DNA of 64,000 bases from Undibacterium sp. KW1 (GCF_009937955.1 NZ_AP018439.1:4154001-4218000); one strand, 5' to 3'; numbered from the stretch's first letter, positions 1-9,559 are shown. Notes: a model not told the origin generated them from the sequence alone. Made by a program: numbers and translations.

Positions 1-2
1 TT

Positions 3-122
3 TTGCACGAATTACGCCTTGAAGTGAAACAAAATCTGCCTGAACATACCGTGGCAGCCCTGCGTGATATGCAGATCGGTGGAAAAGGTAAGGCTGCACT
101 GAAGGCACTGCTGACTGGATAA
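3..122 (+). CDS. 3' end of an unidentified gene
   Basis: An open frame runs in from the left edge and stops with TAA at 120-122, giving about 39 C-terminal residues that end KAALKALLTG. The tail is basic and alpha-helical in character. It is too short to assign to a family. The gene points toward the convergent sensor gene that ends at 170, leaving 47 bases between the two stops. Only the C-terminus is visible, so the function is unknown. Confidence 0.55.
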   Translation: MHELRLEVKQNLPEHTVAALRDMQIGGKGKAALKALLTG

Positions 123-169
123 TATTTTTCCGTTGAGAGCAGGACTTGCCTCCCGGAATAAGGCAAGCC

Positions 170-2920
170 CTACTCCAGTTGCAACACCTTGAAATTATTC
201 CGTCCCGCCTTCTTGGCCAGGTATAAAGCTTCATCTGCCTTCTTCAGCATCTCGCCAGCATTGGAATTATGTTCTGACGAGATCGCCACGCCTATGCTGG
301 TGGTTACCATCAGGGGTTTGCCTTCTATGTCAAAAGGAGTGGTCATGGCTTGCACGATTTTGCTGGCGACCATGTCGGCTTCGCTGTGCATGTTCAGGCC
401 CTCAAGTACGATGACGAATTCATCGCCTGCCAGACGGCCTGCAAGATCAGTCTGGCGTATGCAGTGTTTGAGACGGCTGGCGAATTTCTGCAAGACCAGG
501 TCACCGGCATGGTGGCCCAGGCTGTCGTTGATGCTCTTGAATTTATCGACATCCAGGAACATCATCGCCATCAAACGGCCTGTGCGTTGTGAACGGGCGC
601 TGGCCTGCTCCATTCTTTCATTGATCTGGTTACGGTTGGGCAGGCCAGTCAGGGTGTCAAACCTGGCCAGGGCCAGCAATTGCCGCTCCACTGCCTTAGC
701 GTCGCTGATATCGTTGATGAGACTATTGACACCGACCACTTTGCCACTGTCATCATATTGTGGAACATAGGTGGCATGGTAATGGCCGGTCTTGCCTGCG
801 ACGCTGATCTCTGTTTCAAATTCGGTTTTTTCACCTGCCATGGCGAGTTTGTAATGCACATGATGCTCTTGCTGCATGGTGCCCGACAACAGCGATAACA
901 CCGGCTGGCAGCGTATCTCGGACAAGGGTCGATTGAACCAGGTTTCATAGGGGCGGTTTACAAATTGATAGCGGTTCTCGCTGTCAATGAGGCTGACAAA
1001 AGCCGGGATATTGTCGGCAATGGTGCGCAGCAAGCCCTCGCTGGCTGCCAGTCTAAGCTCCGCTTCCTTGCGTGCCGTGATATCGATGACCATGGAATAA
1101 TATCCCAGGGTTGCTCCCTCGGCATTGGTATCGGGCACGTATTCATACTGCAAAAATCGTTTGATATCGCGCTCGGACGCATAGCGTTCAAACGAAACTC
1201 TCTCACCATGCAAGGCGCGCTGTATCCTGTCTTTCAAATCAAGATACGATTGTTCGCCAAACACTTCACGCACGGTTTTCCCTAACAGATGTGCGGGTTC
1301 CAGGCCGGGTATCTGGCCGTAATTGCGGTTGCAGAACTGGTAGCGTTCGCTGGCATCGACATAGGCTATCATCGCCGGCACATTGTCGGTGATGGTGCGT
1401 ACACGTTTTTCACTGCGGGTCAGATCATCCTGCACGCGCTTGAATTCGGTGACGTCTTCTACCAGTACAAAAAAACCATCGACCTGGCCGGACTTGTTAA
1501 AGTCTGGCACATAGGTCACCCTGTCCCACTCCCAATAACCATAGCGCTCGACGCGGCGTTCAAAGCACGTCCACTCCCCATTCAAGACCTGGGTCACATA
1601 GGGTTTGGTATGACGATAAAATTCCGGCGTAGAAATCTGCTTGATGGTCTTGCCTATCGCCTGTTGCGCTGTCAGACCAAACAAGTGCTCTATGCGCTTA
1701 TTGACGAAGGTATATTGCTCGCGATAATCGACATAGGCGATAAAGGCTGACATATTGTCTGCAATCAGACGCAGTTTCTTTTCACTGGCACTCAGGGCGG
1801 CCTCGGCATCCCTGCGTTTGATCATGGCATCATCAAAAGCCTTGGCCAGGTCGCCTATCTCGTCTCTGGGGTATCCAAGACTGGCCTGCGTCACCAGTAA
1901 ATTGGTCTCGGCATTATTGACCTTCTCGCGCAATTTTTGCAAAGGTGCCAGTTGCCAGTACATGAACCACCAGACCAGCAGCAGCAAACTCAGCAGCAAG
2001 GCCAGACTAAGCAAGACAGCTTCACGCCTCACTTTGGCGACGATACTGAAGGCCTCATTGGTGGGATAGACTCCTGCAATCAGCCAGCCTACCGACTTCA
2101 GGCGCCGGTAACTCAGTATGGCTTCATCTTTGGTATTATCGTTGGTAGTCAGGCTGCCTTCGAGTGCATTGAATGTAGTGTCAGGTAGCTGGTTTTTGTC
2201 TGGTGATTCACGGCTGTTTTTTAATATCTGCCTGTGGTCAGGGTGAGTGACAAAAACACCCTCGGTCGTCAGCACATAAAAATAGCCTTGTTCGCCAATT
2301 TTTGCTGTCGCCAGGTCAGCCAGAAAGCTGTCCTGCGTTAGCTCTATGGTACCCACCAGTACCAGCAGCATATGGCCGCTGGGGTCAAAGACAGGCACAC
2401 AAACCACGACCAGGGGCCGCCCGGACAGACCGCTTTTCAGAGGAGATGAGATGGCGATTTTTTTTTGTTTGATCGCCTTTTGAAAATAGTCGCGGCTGCT
2501 GATATTGAGCTGCCCTTTGGTGCCGGGGTTATCCATGTTGGCCAGGATGTCGCCGTGCAAATCAAACACGGCCAGATTATCAAACAAGCCATCAAGACTG
2601 TGATAACGCTCGATAAAGCTCTGAACGTTCTGCTCACTGATGTCACCTGATCCCAGGTCACTGGCCAGACGGATCAGGGCATTTTTTCTGAGTTCTATCT
2701 TGTGGTCAATTTCATTGCCCAGATTGGCGATCAAGCTGGATTGCCTGGCGACGATGAGCTTTTCCAGTGCGCTTTCAAATACGGACGAAGCCAGCGCGTA
2801 CAGCAAACTCAGGGAGAAGACAAAGAAAATCGCCACCGCCACGGTCAGGCGGGTTTTCAAGGTGATATCGCGGATACGGAATATACGAAATAGCGGGGCT
2901 GATGACATATTATTCGGCAA
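170..2920 (-). CDS. Membrane-bound Cache-PAS-PAS-PAS diguanylate cyclase
   Basis: A 916-residue sensor predicted to make cyclic di-GMP from two GTP. A membrane helix at about residues 24-46 precedes a large periplasmic dCache-like region (about 50-300), a second helix (about 302-322), a HAMP-like linker, three successive PAS domains (about 382-495, 505-620, 630-745) and a C-terminal GGDEF domain. The active-site signature reads AGDEF (831-835), a common active variant of GGDEF. An RxxD product-inhibition site (RQTD, 822-825) lies five residues upstream. No EAL domain is present, so synthesis and not hydrolysis is expected. The extracellular ligand cannot be read from the sequence. It is a single gene, convergent with the partial gene on its left. 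Confidence 0.9.
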   Translation of the reverse strand: MPNNMSSAPLFRIFRIRDITLKTRLTVAVAIFFVFSLSLLYALASSVFESALEKLIVARQSSLIANLGNEIDHKIELRKNALIRLASDLGSGDISEQNVQSFIERYHSLDGLFDNLAVFDLHGDILANMDNPGTKGQLNISSRDYFQKAIKQKKIAISSPLKSGLSGRPLVVVCVPVFDPSGHMLLVLVGTIELTQDSFLADLATAKIGEQGYFYVLTTEGVFVTHPDHRQILKNSRESPDKNQLPDTTFNALEGSLTTNDNTKDEAILSYRRLKSVGWLIAGVYPTNEAFSIVAKVRREAVLLSLALLLSLLLLVWWFMYWQLAPLQKLREKVNNAETNLLVTQASLGYPRDEIGDLAKAFDDAMIKRRDAEAALSASEKKLRLIADNMSAFIAYVDYREQYTFVNKRIEHLFGLTAQQAIGKTIKQISTPEFYRHTKPYVTQVLNGEWTCFERRVERYGYWEWDRVTYVPDFNKSGQVDGFFVLVEDVTEFKRVQDDLTRSEKRVRTITDNVPAMIAYVDASERYQFCNRNYGQIPGLEPAHLLGKTVREVFGEQSYLDLKDRIQRALHGERVSFERYASERDIKRFLQYEYVPDTNAEGATLGYYSMVIDITARKEAELRLAASEGLLRTIADNIPAFVSLIDSENRYQFVNRPYETWFNRPLSEIRCQPVLSLLSGTMQQEHHVHYKLAMAGEKTEFETEISVAGKTGHYHATYVPQYDDSGKVVGVNSLINDISDAKAVERQLLALARFDTLTGLPNRNQINERMEQASARSQRTGRLMAMMFLDVDKFKSINDSLGHHAGDLVLQKFASRLKHCIRQTDLAGRLAGDEFVIVLEGLNMHSEADMVASKIVQAMTTPFDIEGKPLMVTTSIGVAISSEHNSNAGEMLKKADEALYLAKKAGRNNFKVLQLE

Positions 2921-3119
2921 TCAAAGAGCAATCACGATGATCTTAGCACCCACCTGTACAAGGGCAACATATTTTCAGGCTTACACTGGCTGGCAGATTG
3001 CAAATCTATGTGCCATGCCAGTCTTACCCCAGTGGCAAGCTCAGCTCAGCCAGGGGACAGCGATGTAAAAACGCGACAATCACTGCCGGGAAGTGGCCAT
3101 CCACCAGAAAAATGCTACA

Positions 3120-4019
3120 TCAGGAAAACCGGCCCAGACTGTCATCCGTCAAGATAACTGCGCTGCCCATGTCCGTAACCAGGGCAGATTGGTCCTGCTG
3201 GCGGTCTGGAACGCAAACCGGCACATCATTGGCACCCGGCTGATCGTCACAGTCAGGTGCCTGTGGTCGGTCAGTGGCAGTATCAGTGCTGGTATCGACG
3301 TGATCATAGTAGGCATTGTCGGTATAGCTGACCGTACCCAGGTAAATCCAGGCACGGTTATCGTCATAACTATAGTTACTGGTCATATCGCTGGCAGGGT
3401 AATCATGTTCAGCCGCTGGCCCTGGTGCCCCCCCTCTGACGCGACGCGCGGCCAGCTCACGGGTCTGCATGGCCAGTTGGTGTATCTGGCGCTGCATGGC
3501 TGGTGGGATATCACCACTGAGGCCGCGCAATTCTTCCAGCGCCTGCAACAGGTCCAGGTCGCCGTAGTACAACTGTTCCAGGTTTTGTATCAGTCCCTTG
3601 ACGGCCGTCACCTGCTCATCAAGCGCATCAAAGTAGCTGCCCTGTTGGTGGTTGAGGAAAAAAGCCAGGCGGGTCTTTAAAATGATCATGGCATTGTCGC
3701 TGCCAGAACGGCTGAACAGGCCCAATATCTTGCGGTTTTCCCGGAAGGTCTCGCGCACCAGATCATCGACAAAGCCAGGGAAATGCTGTTCCAGCGCCAA
3801 CAGTGCTGCCGATGAAAATTCCGGCAACACGCGCTCAACTTGCCCTTCCAGCGCCTGCTTGCGCGCGGCCCGTTGCTGCTCCAGCAAAGCGCTTTGCGCC
3901 GCGATCTGCTCCTTGGTGGCCTGGGTGGATAGCTTCAGACCCGCGATGGCGACATCAATATCTGACAGGGCAGGATCCAGCAAGGCTGCATAATCATAGC
4001 TGAGGTCGTCATTAGACAT
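3120..4019 (-). CDS. Hypothetical acidic helical protein coupled to a glycosyltransferase-like gene
   Basis: A 299-residue protein with no signal peptide or membrane segment. I do not recognise the family. The first two thirds are helical with coiled-coil character (Q/E/A-rich around residues 30-70, further helices to about 200). The last 80 residues are Asp/Tyr/Ser-rich and probably disordered. The ATG at 4019 is chosen because it overlaps the stop of the upstream glycosyltransferase-like gene in an ATGTCTAA junction (8-base overlap), which indicates translational coupling. A longer open frame extends upstream in the same register, but it would translate the glycosyltransferase region out of frame. 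The coupling suggests a shared pathway with that gene; the role is unknown. Confidence 0.7.
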   Translation of the reverse strand: MSNDDLSYDYAALLDPALSDIDVAIAGLKLSTQATKEQIAAQSALLEQQRAARKQALEGQVERVLPEFSSAALLALEQHFPGFVDDLVRETFRENRKILGLFSRSGSDNAMIILKTRLAFFLNHQQGSYFDALDEQVTAVKGLIQNLEQLYYGDLDLLQALEELRGLSGDIPPAMQRQIHQLAMQTRELAARRVRGGAPGPAAEHDYPASDMTSNYSYDDNRAWIYLGTVSYTDNAYYDHVDTSTDTATDRPQAPDCDDQPGANDVPVCVPDRQQDQSALVTDMGSAVILTDDSLGRFS

Positions 4020-4977
4020 AATTTTCTTTCGCGGTAAGGGACTGGTTTTGTAGCTGGGATTGATCGCCATCTTCACGGCGGGACTGGAAGTAATCAATGA
4101 AATACTGGCGCAGGCGCGGCTTGCGCATATCGGCATGCCACTCCAGCGGCCGTCCTGACTGTTGCTGCAAATCCGTCCAGGGATTAAACCCCAGGTCGGT
4201 GATCTCATGCATGCGCAGGAAATAGCGACGGTGCTGTGCCTCGCCATGCCACAGGTGGCGGATTTCACCAGCCACCACACCCAGCCTGCCCTGCACCTGT
4301 TCATAAAAGCGCTGGCCCCAGGCTTGCAGATGCTGTATCTGCGCACGGTCATGCTTCAAGGCATTCTGTATGCAAAAATTGTAGTCGCCATAAATCGCAT
4401 GCGCCATGAAATGATCTGCACTACCCGATATCGCCGCCTCATACAGGCCGACGCTGTCAAACAGGCTGCGCTGCATGGCCCAGCCATAGCCCGTATGCCC
4501 GTGGGTATCATAACGCCCTGCATGCAGGGTAGCAGGTTGCGCCTGCATGACGGCAGCAAAAGAGCGGACGCGGTCAGGCACAGCTCCCTCACCGCCACCC
4601 TGCTCCAGGCGCAGGCAGCTTTCCCACACTTGCGCCACCGGGTATTGCTGCAACGCCACCACCAGCTCCCTTGCCCAGTTGTTATTCTCAAATACGATAT
4701 CGCAATCCAGCCAGGCCACATAACGGCAGTTTGCAGGCAACCAGGATGCTGCCAGGTTCAGCAGCCTTTCCTTTTGCCACAGCAAGGTAGCTGAACGCAG
4801 TTGCAAGACATCCAGCGCCGCAGGCAATTCAAAGGGCGCATCGCCAAATGCACATTCGACAGTAATACAAGTCACTCCAGCCGCCCGCATGCCCTGCATG
4901 AAGACATCATAATTCTGCCTGCGTGAGGTGTAGCGACAGGGGTTGAAGTAAGTGGTGAGGATGACGAGTTCGGACAT
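4012..4977 (-). CDS. Glycosyltransferase-like protein (GT-A type fold)
   Basis: About 321 residues from the ATG at 4977; a further in-frame ATG lies at 5010. The 4977 start puts the predicted first beta strand (SELVILTTYFNPC) at the N-terminus, as is usual in GT-A folds. The WLDCDIVFEN motif is a DxD-type metal/nucleotide-sugar binding site, and the domain context resembles family 2-like transferases. No membrane anchor is seen, so a cytoplasmic enzyme acting on a soluble or membrane-surface acceptor is likely. Donor and acceptor are unknown. It forms a two-gene operon with the overlapping downstream acidic protein and is divergent from the phosphoesterase at 5061, with about 80 bases of shared promoter region. 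Confidence 0.65.
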   Translation of the reverse strand: MSELVILTTYFNPCRYTSRRQNYDVFMQGMRAAGVTCITVECAFGDAPFELPAALDVLQLRSATLLWQKERLLNLAASWLPANCRYVAWLDCDIVFENNNWARELVVALQQYPVAQVWESCLRLEQGGGEGAVPDRVRSFAAVMQAQPATLHAGRYDTHGHTGYGWAMQRSLFDSVGLYEAAISGSADHFMAHAIYGDYNFCIQNALKHDRAQIQHLQAWGQRFYEQVQGRLGVVAGEIRHLWHGEAQHRRYFLRMHEITDLGFNPWTDLQQQSGRPLEWHADMRKPRLRQYFIDYFQSRREDGDQSQLQNQSLTAKENYV

Positions 4978-5060
4978 GGCGTGATGAATAAATGAGTCAG
5001 TCAAATGCAATGACAGCTCACTTGTTATAATGCAAAATCAATACTATACGCTAGGCACTC

Positions 5061-5840
5061 ATGCGCATACAAATCCTGTCTGACCTGCACCTTGAAGCCT
5101 GGGGTGATACCGCACCTCTCATAGACCCCGCCATCAGCCAGCCTGATGTGGTGGTGCTGGCTGGCGATATCCACAGCGGCAGCAAGGCAGTGAACTGGGC
5201 AGCACAACAGTTTGCTGGCATCCCTGTGCTGTATGTACATGGCAATCATGAAGCCTATGGCAAAAATCTCGAAGACATGCAGGCCGACGTTGCCCGCGCC
5301 TGTGAGGCTAGTGACAATGTGCACTTCCTTAATGCCCGTGAATACCAGATAGGTGACATACGCTTTCTCGGTGCAACGCTATGGACAGATTTTTGCCTGT
5401 TTGGCGAAGAACAGCGCCCCTACGCCATGACCGAGGCGGCCGACCTGATGCCCGATTATCAGCGCATCACCCTGGCCGAGCAAGGCTACCGCAAACTGGA
5501 AGCAACGGACACCGCACTCATCCATGCACGACAAAAATCCTGGCTGAATCAACGTCTCAATACCAGCTTTGAAGGCCGCACTGTCGTCGTCAGCCACATG
5601 GCACCATCGATACAGTCGGTAGCGCCGCGCTATGCGGATGATTTACTGTCCGCCGCCTTTGCTTCTGAACTAGACATGCTGGCGCAAAAAGCTGATCTTT
5701 GGATACATGGCCACATGCATGATAGCTTTGATTATCACCTGGGGAAATGCCGCGTCATCTGTAACCCTTGCGGCTATCCCCTGCACAATGGCAGGATGGA
5801 GAACGCGCAATTTGATCCGCATCTGATTGTGAAAATATGA
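5061..5840 (+). CDS. Calcineurin-like metallophosphoesterase
   Basis: A 259-residue cytoplasmic hydrolase of the calcineurin-like phosphoesterase superfamily. The metal-ligand motifs appear in order: SDLHL (D8, H10), LAGDIH (D36), HGNHE (60-64), and late in the chain VSHMAP and HGHMHDS. These would bind two divalent metals for phosphomono- or diester hydrolysis. The length is typical of single-domain members. The natural substrate cannot be deduced. A small membrane protein starts one base after the stop, so the two are probably co-translated. Confidence 0.88.
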   Translation: MRIQILSDLHLEAWGDTAPLIDPAISQPDVVVLAGDIHSGSKAVNWAAQQFAGIPVLYVHGNHEAYGKNLEDMQADVARACEASDNVHFLNAREYQIGDIRFLGATLWTDFCLFGEEQRPYAMTEAADLMPDYQRITLAEQGYRKLEATDTALIHARQKSWLNQRLNTSFEGRTVVVSHMAPSIQSVAPRYADDLLSAAFASELDMLAQKADLWIHGHMHDSFDYHLGKCRVICNPCGYPLHNGRMENAQFDPHLIVKI

Positions 5841-5841
5841 C

Positions 5842-6141
5842 ATGCCTGCGCAAATAAAAAAAACCGGCATTCCCCTGGTCGCCCTATTGCTTTATGTGTC
5901 AGGTCTGAGCTGTTTCATACTGCCTGTGGTTTTTCCTGGATTGCAGTTTGATGGCGGCTTTGGATACATGCTAGTTCTATACTGCATTTGCGGCATCATT
6001 TTTTTACTTGCCGGTTTCATCTTTCACTCCTGGGTCAAGTCAGGTAATGCCGCAGCTCACACACAATTACTTGAAGGTGTAGAAAAGAATACGGTTCCAC
6101 ACCGGCTGGGAGAAGGCCATGAGTGGAATCAACAGGATTGA
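5842..6141 (+). CDS. Small two-helix membrane protein
   Basis: A 99-residue protein with two hydrophobic stretches (about residues 9-32 and 41-66) and a hydrophilic tail. The arrangement predicts two membrane spans with both ends on the same side. The ATG follows the phosphoesterase stop after one base, which suggests translational coupling. I recognise no family. It could be a membrane partner of the phosphoesterase, but this rests on position only. Confidence 0.6.
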   Translation: MPAQIKKTGIPLVALLLYVSGLSCFILPVVFPGLQFDGGFGYMLVLYCICGIIFLLAGFIFHSWVKSGNAAAHTQLLEGVEKNTVPHRLGEGHEWNQQD

Positions 6142-6176
6142 TGAGAATTTGAATACTACGCAGAAAGGACTAAACC

Positions 6177-6401
6177 ATGAAAACAGACTGGCACAGCCTC
6201 GACATCTCACGCACCACTGTCGTCGATAAAGACTACAAGAACACGCAAAACGTCAGGCGTTTTTTAAGTGCGGAATGCGGTGCAGAATGCAAGCTAGACC
6301 GCAACTTCATGGCCTGGATCATCAATGGTGAGCCCAAGACCATGGGGGATGTGGCAGATGAGTGGCAACGAATTTACGCTGGCAGTGTAAAGCCAGCTTG
6401 A
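6177..6401 (+). CDS. DUF6434-like small protein
   Basis: A 74-residue soluble protein preceded by a Shine-Dalgarno-like AGAAAGGA about 10 bases before the ATG. The pattern of an N-terminal WHSLDISRTTV, a central RRFL stretch and a C-terminal aromatic segment (FMAWIINGEPKTMGDVADEW) resembles the DUF6434 family, which often occurs near SAP-like DNA-binding domains. No catalytic motif is seen. It follows the small membrane protein by 35 bases and may be the last gene of that short operon. Function unknown. Confidence 0.6.
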   Translation: MKTDWHSLDISRTTVVDKDYKNTQNVRRFLSAECGAECKLDRNFMAWIINGEPKTMGDVADEWQRIYAGSVKPA

Positions 6402-6488
6402 TCATTTTCCAGCCTGTCTTGCCGCGCCAGTAGTACAAAACAGGCGTACAAGACAGGCCAAAAAATCAATCATCTCAGAGCAAACAAC

Positions 6489-7988
6489 TCAACCCAGCCA
6501 CAGCTTGAACTCTATGCCATTTTGTATCGTGCCTATGACCTGGGCCTGGTTCTCGGTACTTTCACAGAAGCTTGCCAGTGCACCGGCGGCCGTGATCTGG
6601 CCTTTGCTTAACTGATTATTCCAGTAATCAAAACCCGCCTGGTCTGGTGCGCGGTGCAAGACATTCTGGTAGAAATTCGTGATCAGTGTCGTGGTCGATG
6701 GGTTGGCACCATACAGCTTCTGGAATTCAGCCGACTGGAAAAAACCTGCCGCCACCGTCGTCAGGCTCGAACCCTTGTCCATGTCCTTGATCCAGTAACC
6801 CAGGCCTTCAAGGTCGGGCTTGCGGCCAAATGCTGCCTGGTACAGTCGATAAGCCTGGCCTGCCGTGCCATTGATGTCGAGCGCGATGCTCTTGTCAGAA
6901 AACTGCAGGCGTTCGACATTGAACAGACTGTCGATATCACCATTCGATTTGACGCGCAACTGAAAAGCCGAGCCAACCGGAGTAATTGCAAAATTGCTGG
7001 CATTGCCAGCCATGATGACGGTATCCATGCCAGTGCCGCCATCGATATTATGGTTGCCCGTGCCAACATTGATGGCATCATTGCCGCTACCAGCATTGAC
7101 GTGCAAACGGCCACCGCCACCATTGACGGTGATCAGGTCGGCACCTGCGCCTGAGGCGATCAGGTAATCAGAATACATGACGCCAGGCAAATCAACACTG
7201 ATGACATCTGCACCGGCAAACGAAGACTCATCAGCCAGCAGTTTTTCATCTATCTGCTGGTTGGCTGAAAGTGACACGGAAACGCCAGTGATGCGGTTGT
7301 AGCTGCCATCATAGTATTCAGTGACTGAAGAACTCATCACACCGCTGACGCTGGACTTGCTCAAGCCCTGTGCCACGCTGTTGCTGTTGGATGAAAGATT
7401 GAAATTGCCTTCCACAGTAGTCGATGCAATGTACTTGTCGGCAGTTGCCGTCACCTTGCTGATGGTACCAACATTATTACCATTGATGTCGCCACGGATA
7501 GCGCCCTTGACAGTGATATAGACATTCCCTGTCACCGGATCATAGCTGGGACTATACGCGGGTAATAAGGTAGAAAACGACAAATCATTCAGCAGAACAC
7601 TAGTCGGTGTAATGGAGACAGAATTGGCACCATTGATCGTGGTATTGGCGTAGTTGAAATTGAACTGACCACCTTCAACAATCGACATTACCCCGCTGTA
7701 ATACAAGCTCAACTTTGTCGCCGAGGCCTTGCCTGCTGCGGCATAAGGGTCTTCAAGTACCAATCCTGTGTAAGTCATGCTGGCACCGTCGGGGAAGGAA
7801 AACCTCGCCTGATCGCCGCCAAAATCGAGTGCAGAATAATACGCATGATCCCTGGCCCACTGCGCACCCAGTTTAGGGAAAACATCAAACAAAGTCCCCA
7901 GGCTGCCATTGGTAGGAGGTGACTTGATCAATTGCTGGTAATTAGCGTTAACCATGTTTTGAGACAGTTTGATATTAATGTTTGCCAT
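6489..7988 (-). CDS. DUF4214 protein with RTX-like repeats, probably secreted
   Basis: A 499-residue protein. The N-terminal half is Ser/Thr/Asn-rich beta-type sequence, followed by Gly/Asp-rich repeats of RTX flavour (VGTGNHNIDGGTGMDTV). Residues from about 370 carry two DUF4214 units, each with the AFGRKPD...GLGYW or VLHRAPDQAGFDYW signature. In proteobacteria such proteins are often exported by type I systems and lie on the cell surface, and the absence of an N-terminal signal peptide fits that. No secretion genes are visible nearby. A second DUF4214 protein with the opposite domain order lies at 25000-26748. Confidence 0.8.
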   Translation of the reverse strand: MANINIKLSQNMVNANYQQLIKSPPTNGSLGTLFDVFPKLGAQWARDHAYYSALDFGGDQARFSFPDGASMTYTGLVLEDPYAAAGKASATKLSLYYSGVMSIVEGGQFNFNYANTTINGANSVSITPTSVLLNDLSFSTLLPAYSPSYDPVTGNVYITVKGAIRGDINGNNVGTISKVTATADKYIASTTVEGNFNLSSNSNSVAQGLSKSSVSGVMSSSVTEYYDGSYNRITGVSVSLSANQQIDEKLLADESSFAGADVISVDLPGVMYSDYLIASGAGADLITVNGGGGRLHVNAGSGNDAINVGTGNHNIDGGTGMDTVIMAGNASNFAITPVGSAFQLRVKSNGDIDSLFNVERLQFSDKSIALDINGTAGQAYRLYQAAFGRKPDLEGLGYWIKDMDKGSSLTTVAAGFFQSAEFQKLYGANPSTTTLITNFYQNVLHRAPDQAGFDYWNNQLSKGQITAAGALASFCESTENQAQVIGTIQNGIEFKLWLG

Positions 7989-8355
7989 AAATGAAATTTA
8001 TCTGAATGTGGGAACTGGTTCACTACCTCAGGCTGCAGCATGCACATGGCTGCCAGGCAGATGAAACGGATGTCTTGCTTGAATGCACGTATGACATGCA
8101 AAGAATTTCACGACAATTGTAACATTTTGTCTCAATTTGAATATGACAATGCTATTTTCTTAATCTTGTTCACAGACAATCCCCTATCCCGCGCAGGGCA
8201 TATATTTTTCTTATGACTGTCAAATGGATATTCATAGCAAAATTAATTGCAATTTAAATAATGATCATTTATATTTTCAGAATAACAATTTAGAAAATAT
8301 ATTTTCAATCTTCATTTGGTCTTGAAGCCCTGAATGACAATTTCCTGGAGTAGGC
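7989..8355. promoter_or_regulatory. AT-rich divergent intergenic region
   Basis: This 367-base gap between two divergent genes is markedly AT-rich, particularly 8100-8330, and holds no credible reading frame. It should contain the promoters of both the DUF4214 gene and the lipoprotein gene. A GGAG ribosome-binding site precedes the lipoprotein ATG. I could not assign a specific operator. Confidence 0.4.
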
Positions 8356-8664
8356 ATGAAACAACTGCGCGTACTGTCGATCTTACTGGTGATATTCAAC
8401 CTGGCTGCCTGCGACAGAGGCTGGTCTGGCCAGCGCTATGAACTGGTGGCGGCATCCGACGGCAAGGTCTATAGAATCGACTCGCAATCCGGCACCGTTC
8501 ACTATGTCACGGCTGAGAAAATGCAGGCCCTCAATGATGGCCTGCCCACCCTGCATGTGGGTGAGTACTACCAGATGGCCGACGCCGATGGCAACAGCAA
8601 ATACCTGAAGTATCTGGGAAATGGGCAATTTGAAAAAAGCCCGGCGTCGAGTCAGGCGAAGTGA
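8356..8664 (+). CDS. Small lipoprotein
   Basis: A 102-residue protein with a signal sequence ending in the lipobox LAAC (Cys at about residue 19), so it should be lipid-anchored, probably facing the periplasm. The mature part is small and beta-rich, with a repeated V-x-x-V-D/S pattern. I do not recognise the family. The GGAG motif eight bases before the ATG supports the start. It is convergent with the broken chrB-like gene. Confidence 0.7.
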   Translation: MKQLRVLSILLVIFNLAACDRGWSGQRYELVAASDGKVYRIDSQSGTVHYVTAEKMQALNDGLPTLHVGEYYQMADADGNSKYLKYLGNGQFEKSPASSQAK

Positions 8665-8716
8665 TTGCCAGCAAAGGCAGCCGCAACCGCCTTATGCTTC
8701 AGTTCATTACCGGTGG

Positions 8717-9154
8717 TCATTGATGTGTTTCTGCCTGGCAGTGCTGGCACCACGCATACAGCGCGTCATACATGATCATGCCATGTCTGAGCATGATGTG
8801 GTCATCTGCAAAGGTTTTTGACAAGCCCAGTGACAAGGCATACAGGCCTGCCGATTGCGCCGTCAAATCCAGCTTGCCGGTGTCTGCGCCACGGACGATG
8901 GTCGCCAGGGTTTGCAAGGCAGGCTCGGCCAGTGCATATTTCTTCAGGAAAGCATCAAAACTGCACAAGTCACCGACACGGCTCAATTCCACGCCCGGAA
9001 TGTCATACGGTATGGCAGCGGTTTCTCTGGCGATGCGCAAGACATCGGTATCAGGCACATATAAGAATTATGCCTCACTGTCGATGAAATTCACGATCAG
9101 CCAGGGGCAGGCAATGCGGTCTATCTTGGGTCGTTCACGGGTAATCCATTGCAT
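8717..9154 (-). pseudogene. chrB-like chromate-resistance gene broken by an in-frame stop
   Basis: Two halves of one ChrB C-terminal-domain protein (about 144 residues) lie in the same frame, separated only by TAA at 9068-9070. The first half (MQWITRERPKIDRIACPWLI) carries the conserved DRxACPWLI signature. The second half starts FLYVPDTD and continues with IPYDIPGVEL and LCSFDAFLKKY, both typical of the family. Family members usually have Glu at the interrupted position (EFLYVP), so a single GAA-to-TAA change would explain it. It is the last gene of the chr operon and shares its domain with the intact chrB at 10781-11767, so loss may be tolerated. Suppression or reinitiation at the GTG at 9058 is possible but unproven. 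Confidence 0.85.
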
Positions 9155-9182
9155 GATTGTTCTCCCACGATGACGACAGGAC

Positions 9183-9548
9183 TTAGCCTGCCCGTCTGGC
9201 CAGCATGCCGCCAGCCTGTTTGTAGGCTTCCAGCCCACCTTCGAGGTATCGTGCTGCGATACCCGCTTCATTAAGAGCACTGGCGCAATTAACACCGACT
9301 TCATGTCCCTTGATGCAATACACGACGACATTCTGTTGCTGTGTCAGCGCCGGTGCCCAGTTAGTCACCTGCTCAGGGTCCAGCCAGACTGCCCCGACAA
9401 CTTGCAAGCTGTCAGCTTCAAAGGCCGGACGCCTGCGCACATCAATGACTGCGGGTGGATTGGCACTGCTTAATTCACGCATGAATTCTGCAACACTGAC
9501 GATTTGCGTTGTTTGTTCTGTTTGCTCAGTTTGATTCATATGTTCCAT
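9183..9548 (-). CDS. Rhodanese-like protein of the chromate operon
   Basis: A 121-residue single-domain rhodanese. It contains VIDVRRRPAFEAD and the active-site loop VVYCIKGHEVG, whose Cys would carry the persulfide sulfur. The start at 9548 is set by a strong AGAGGAG site at 9555-9561 that overlaps the chrA stop; a longer upstream frame is a read-through of chrA's 3' end. Rhodanese genes recur beside chrA and chrB in chromate loci, where a sulfur-transfer or redox role has been proposed. It is co-transcribed with chrA and the broken chrB-like gene. Confidence 0.85.
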   Translation of the reverse strand: MEHMNQTEQTEQTTQIVSVAEFMRELSSANPPAVIDVRRRPAFEADSLQVVGAVWLDPEQVTNWAPALTQQQNVVVYCIKGHEVGVNCASALNEAGIAARYLEGGLEAYKQAGGMLARRAG

Positions 9549-9559
9549 TTCAGACTCCT

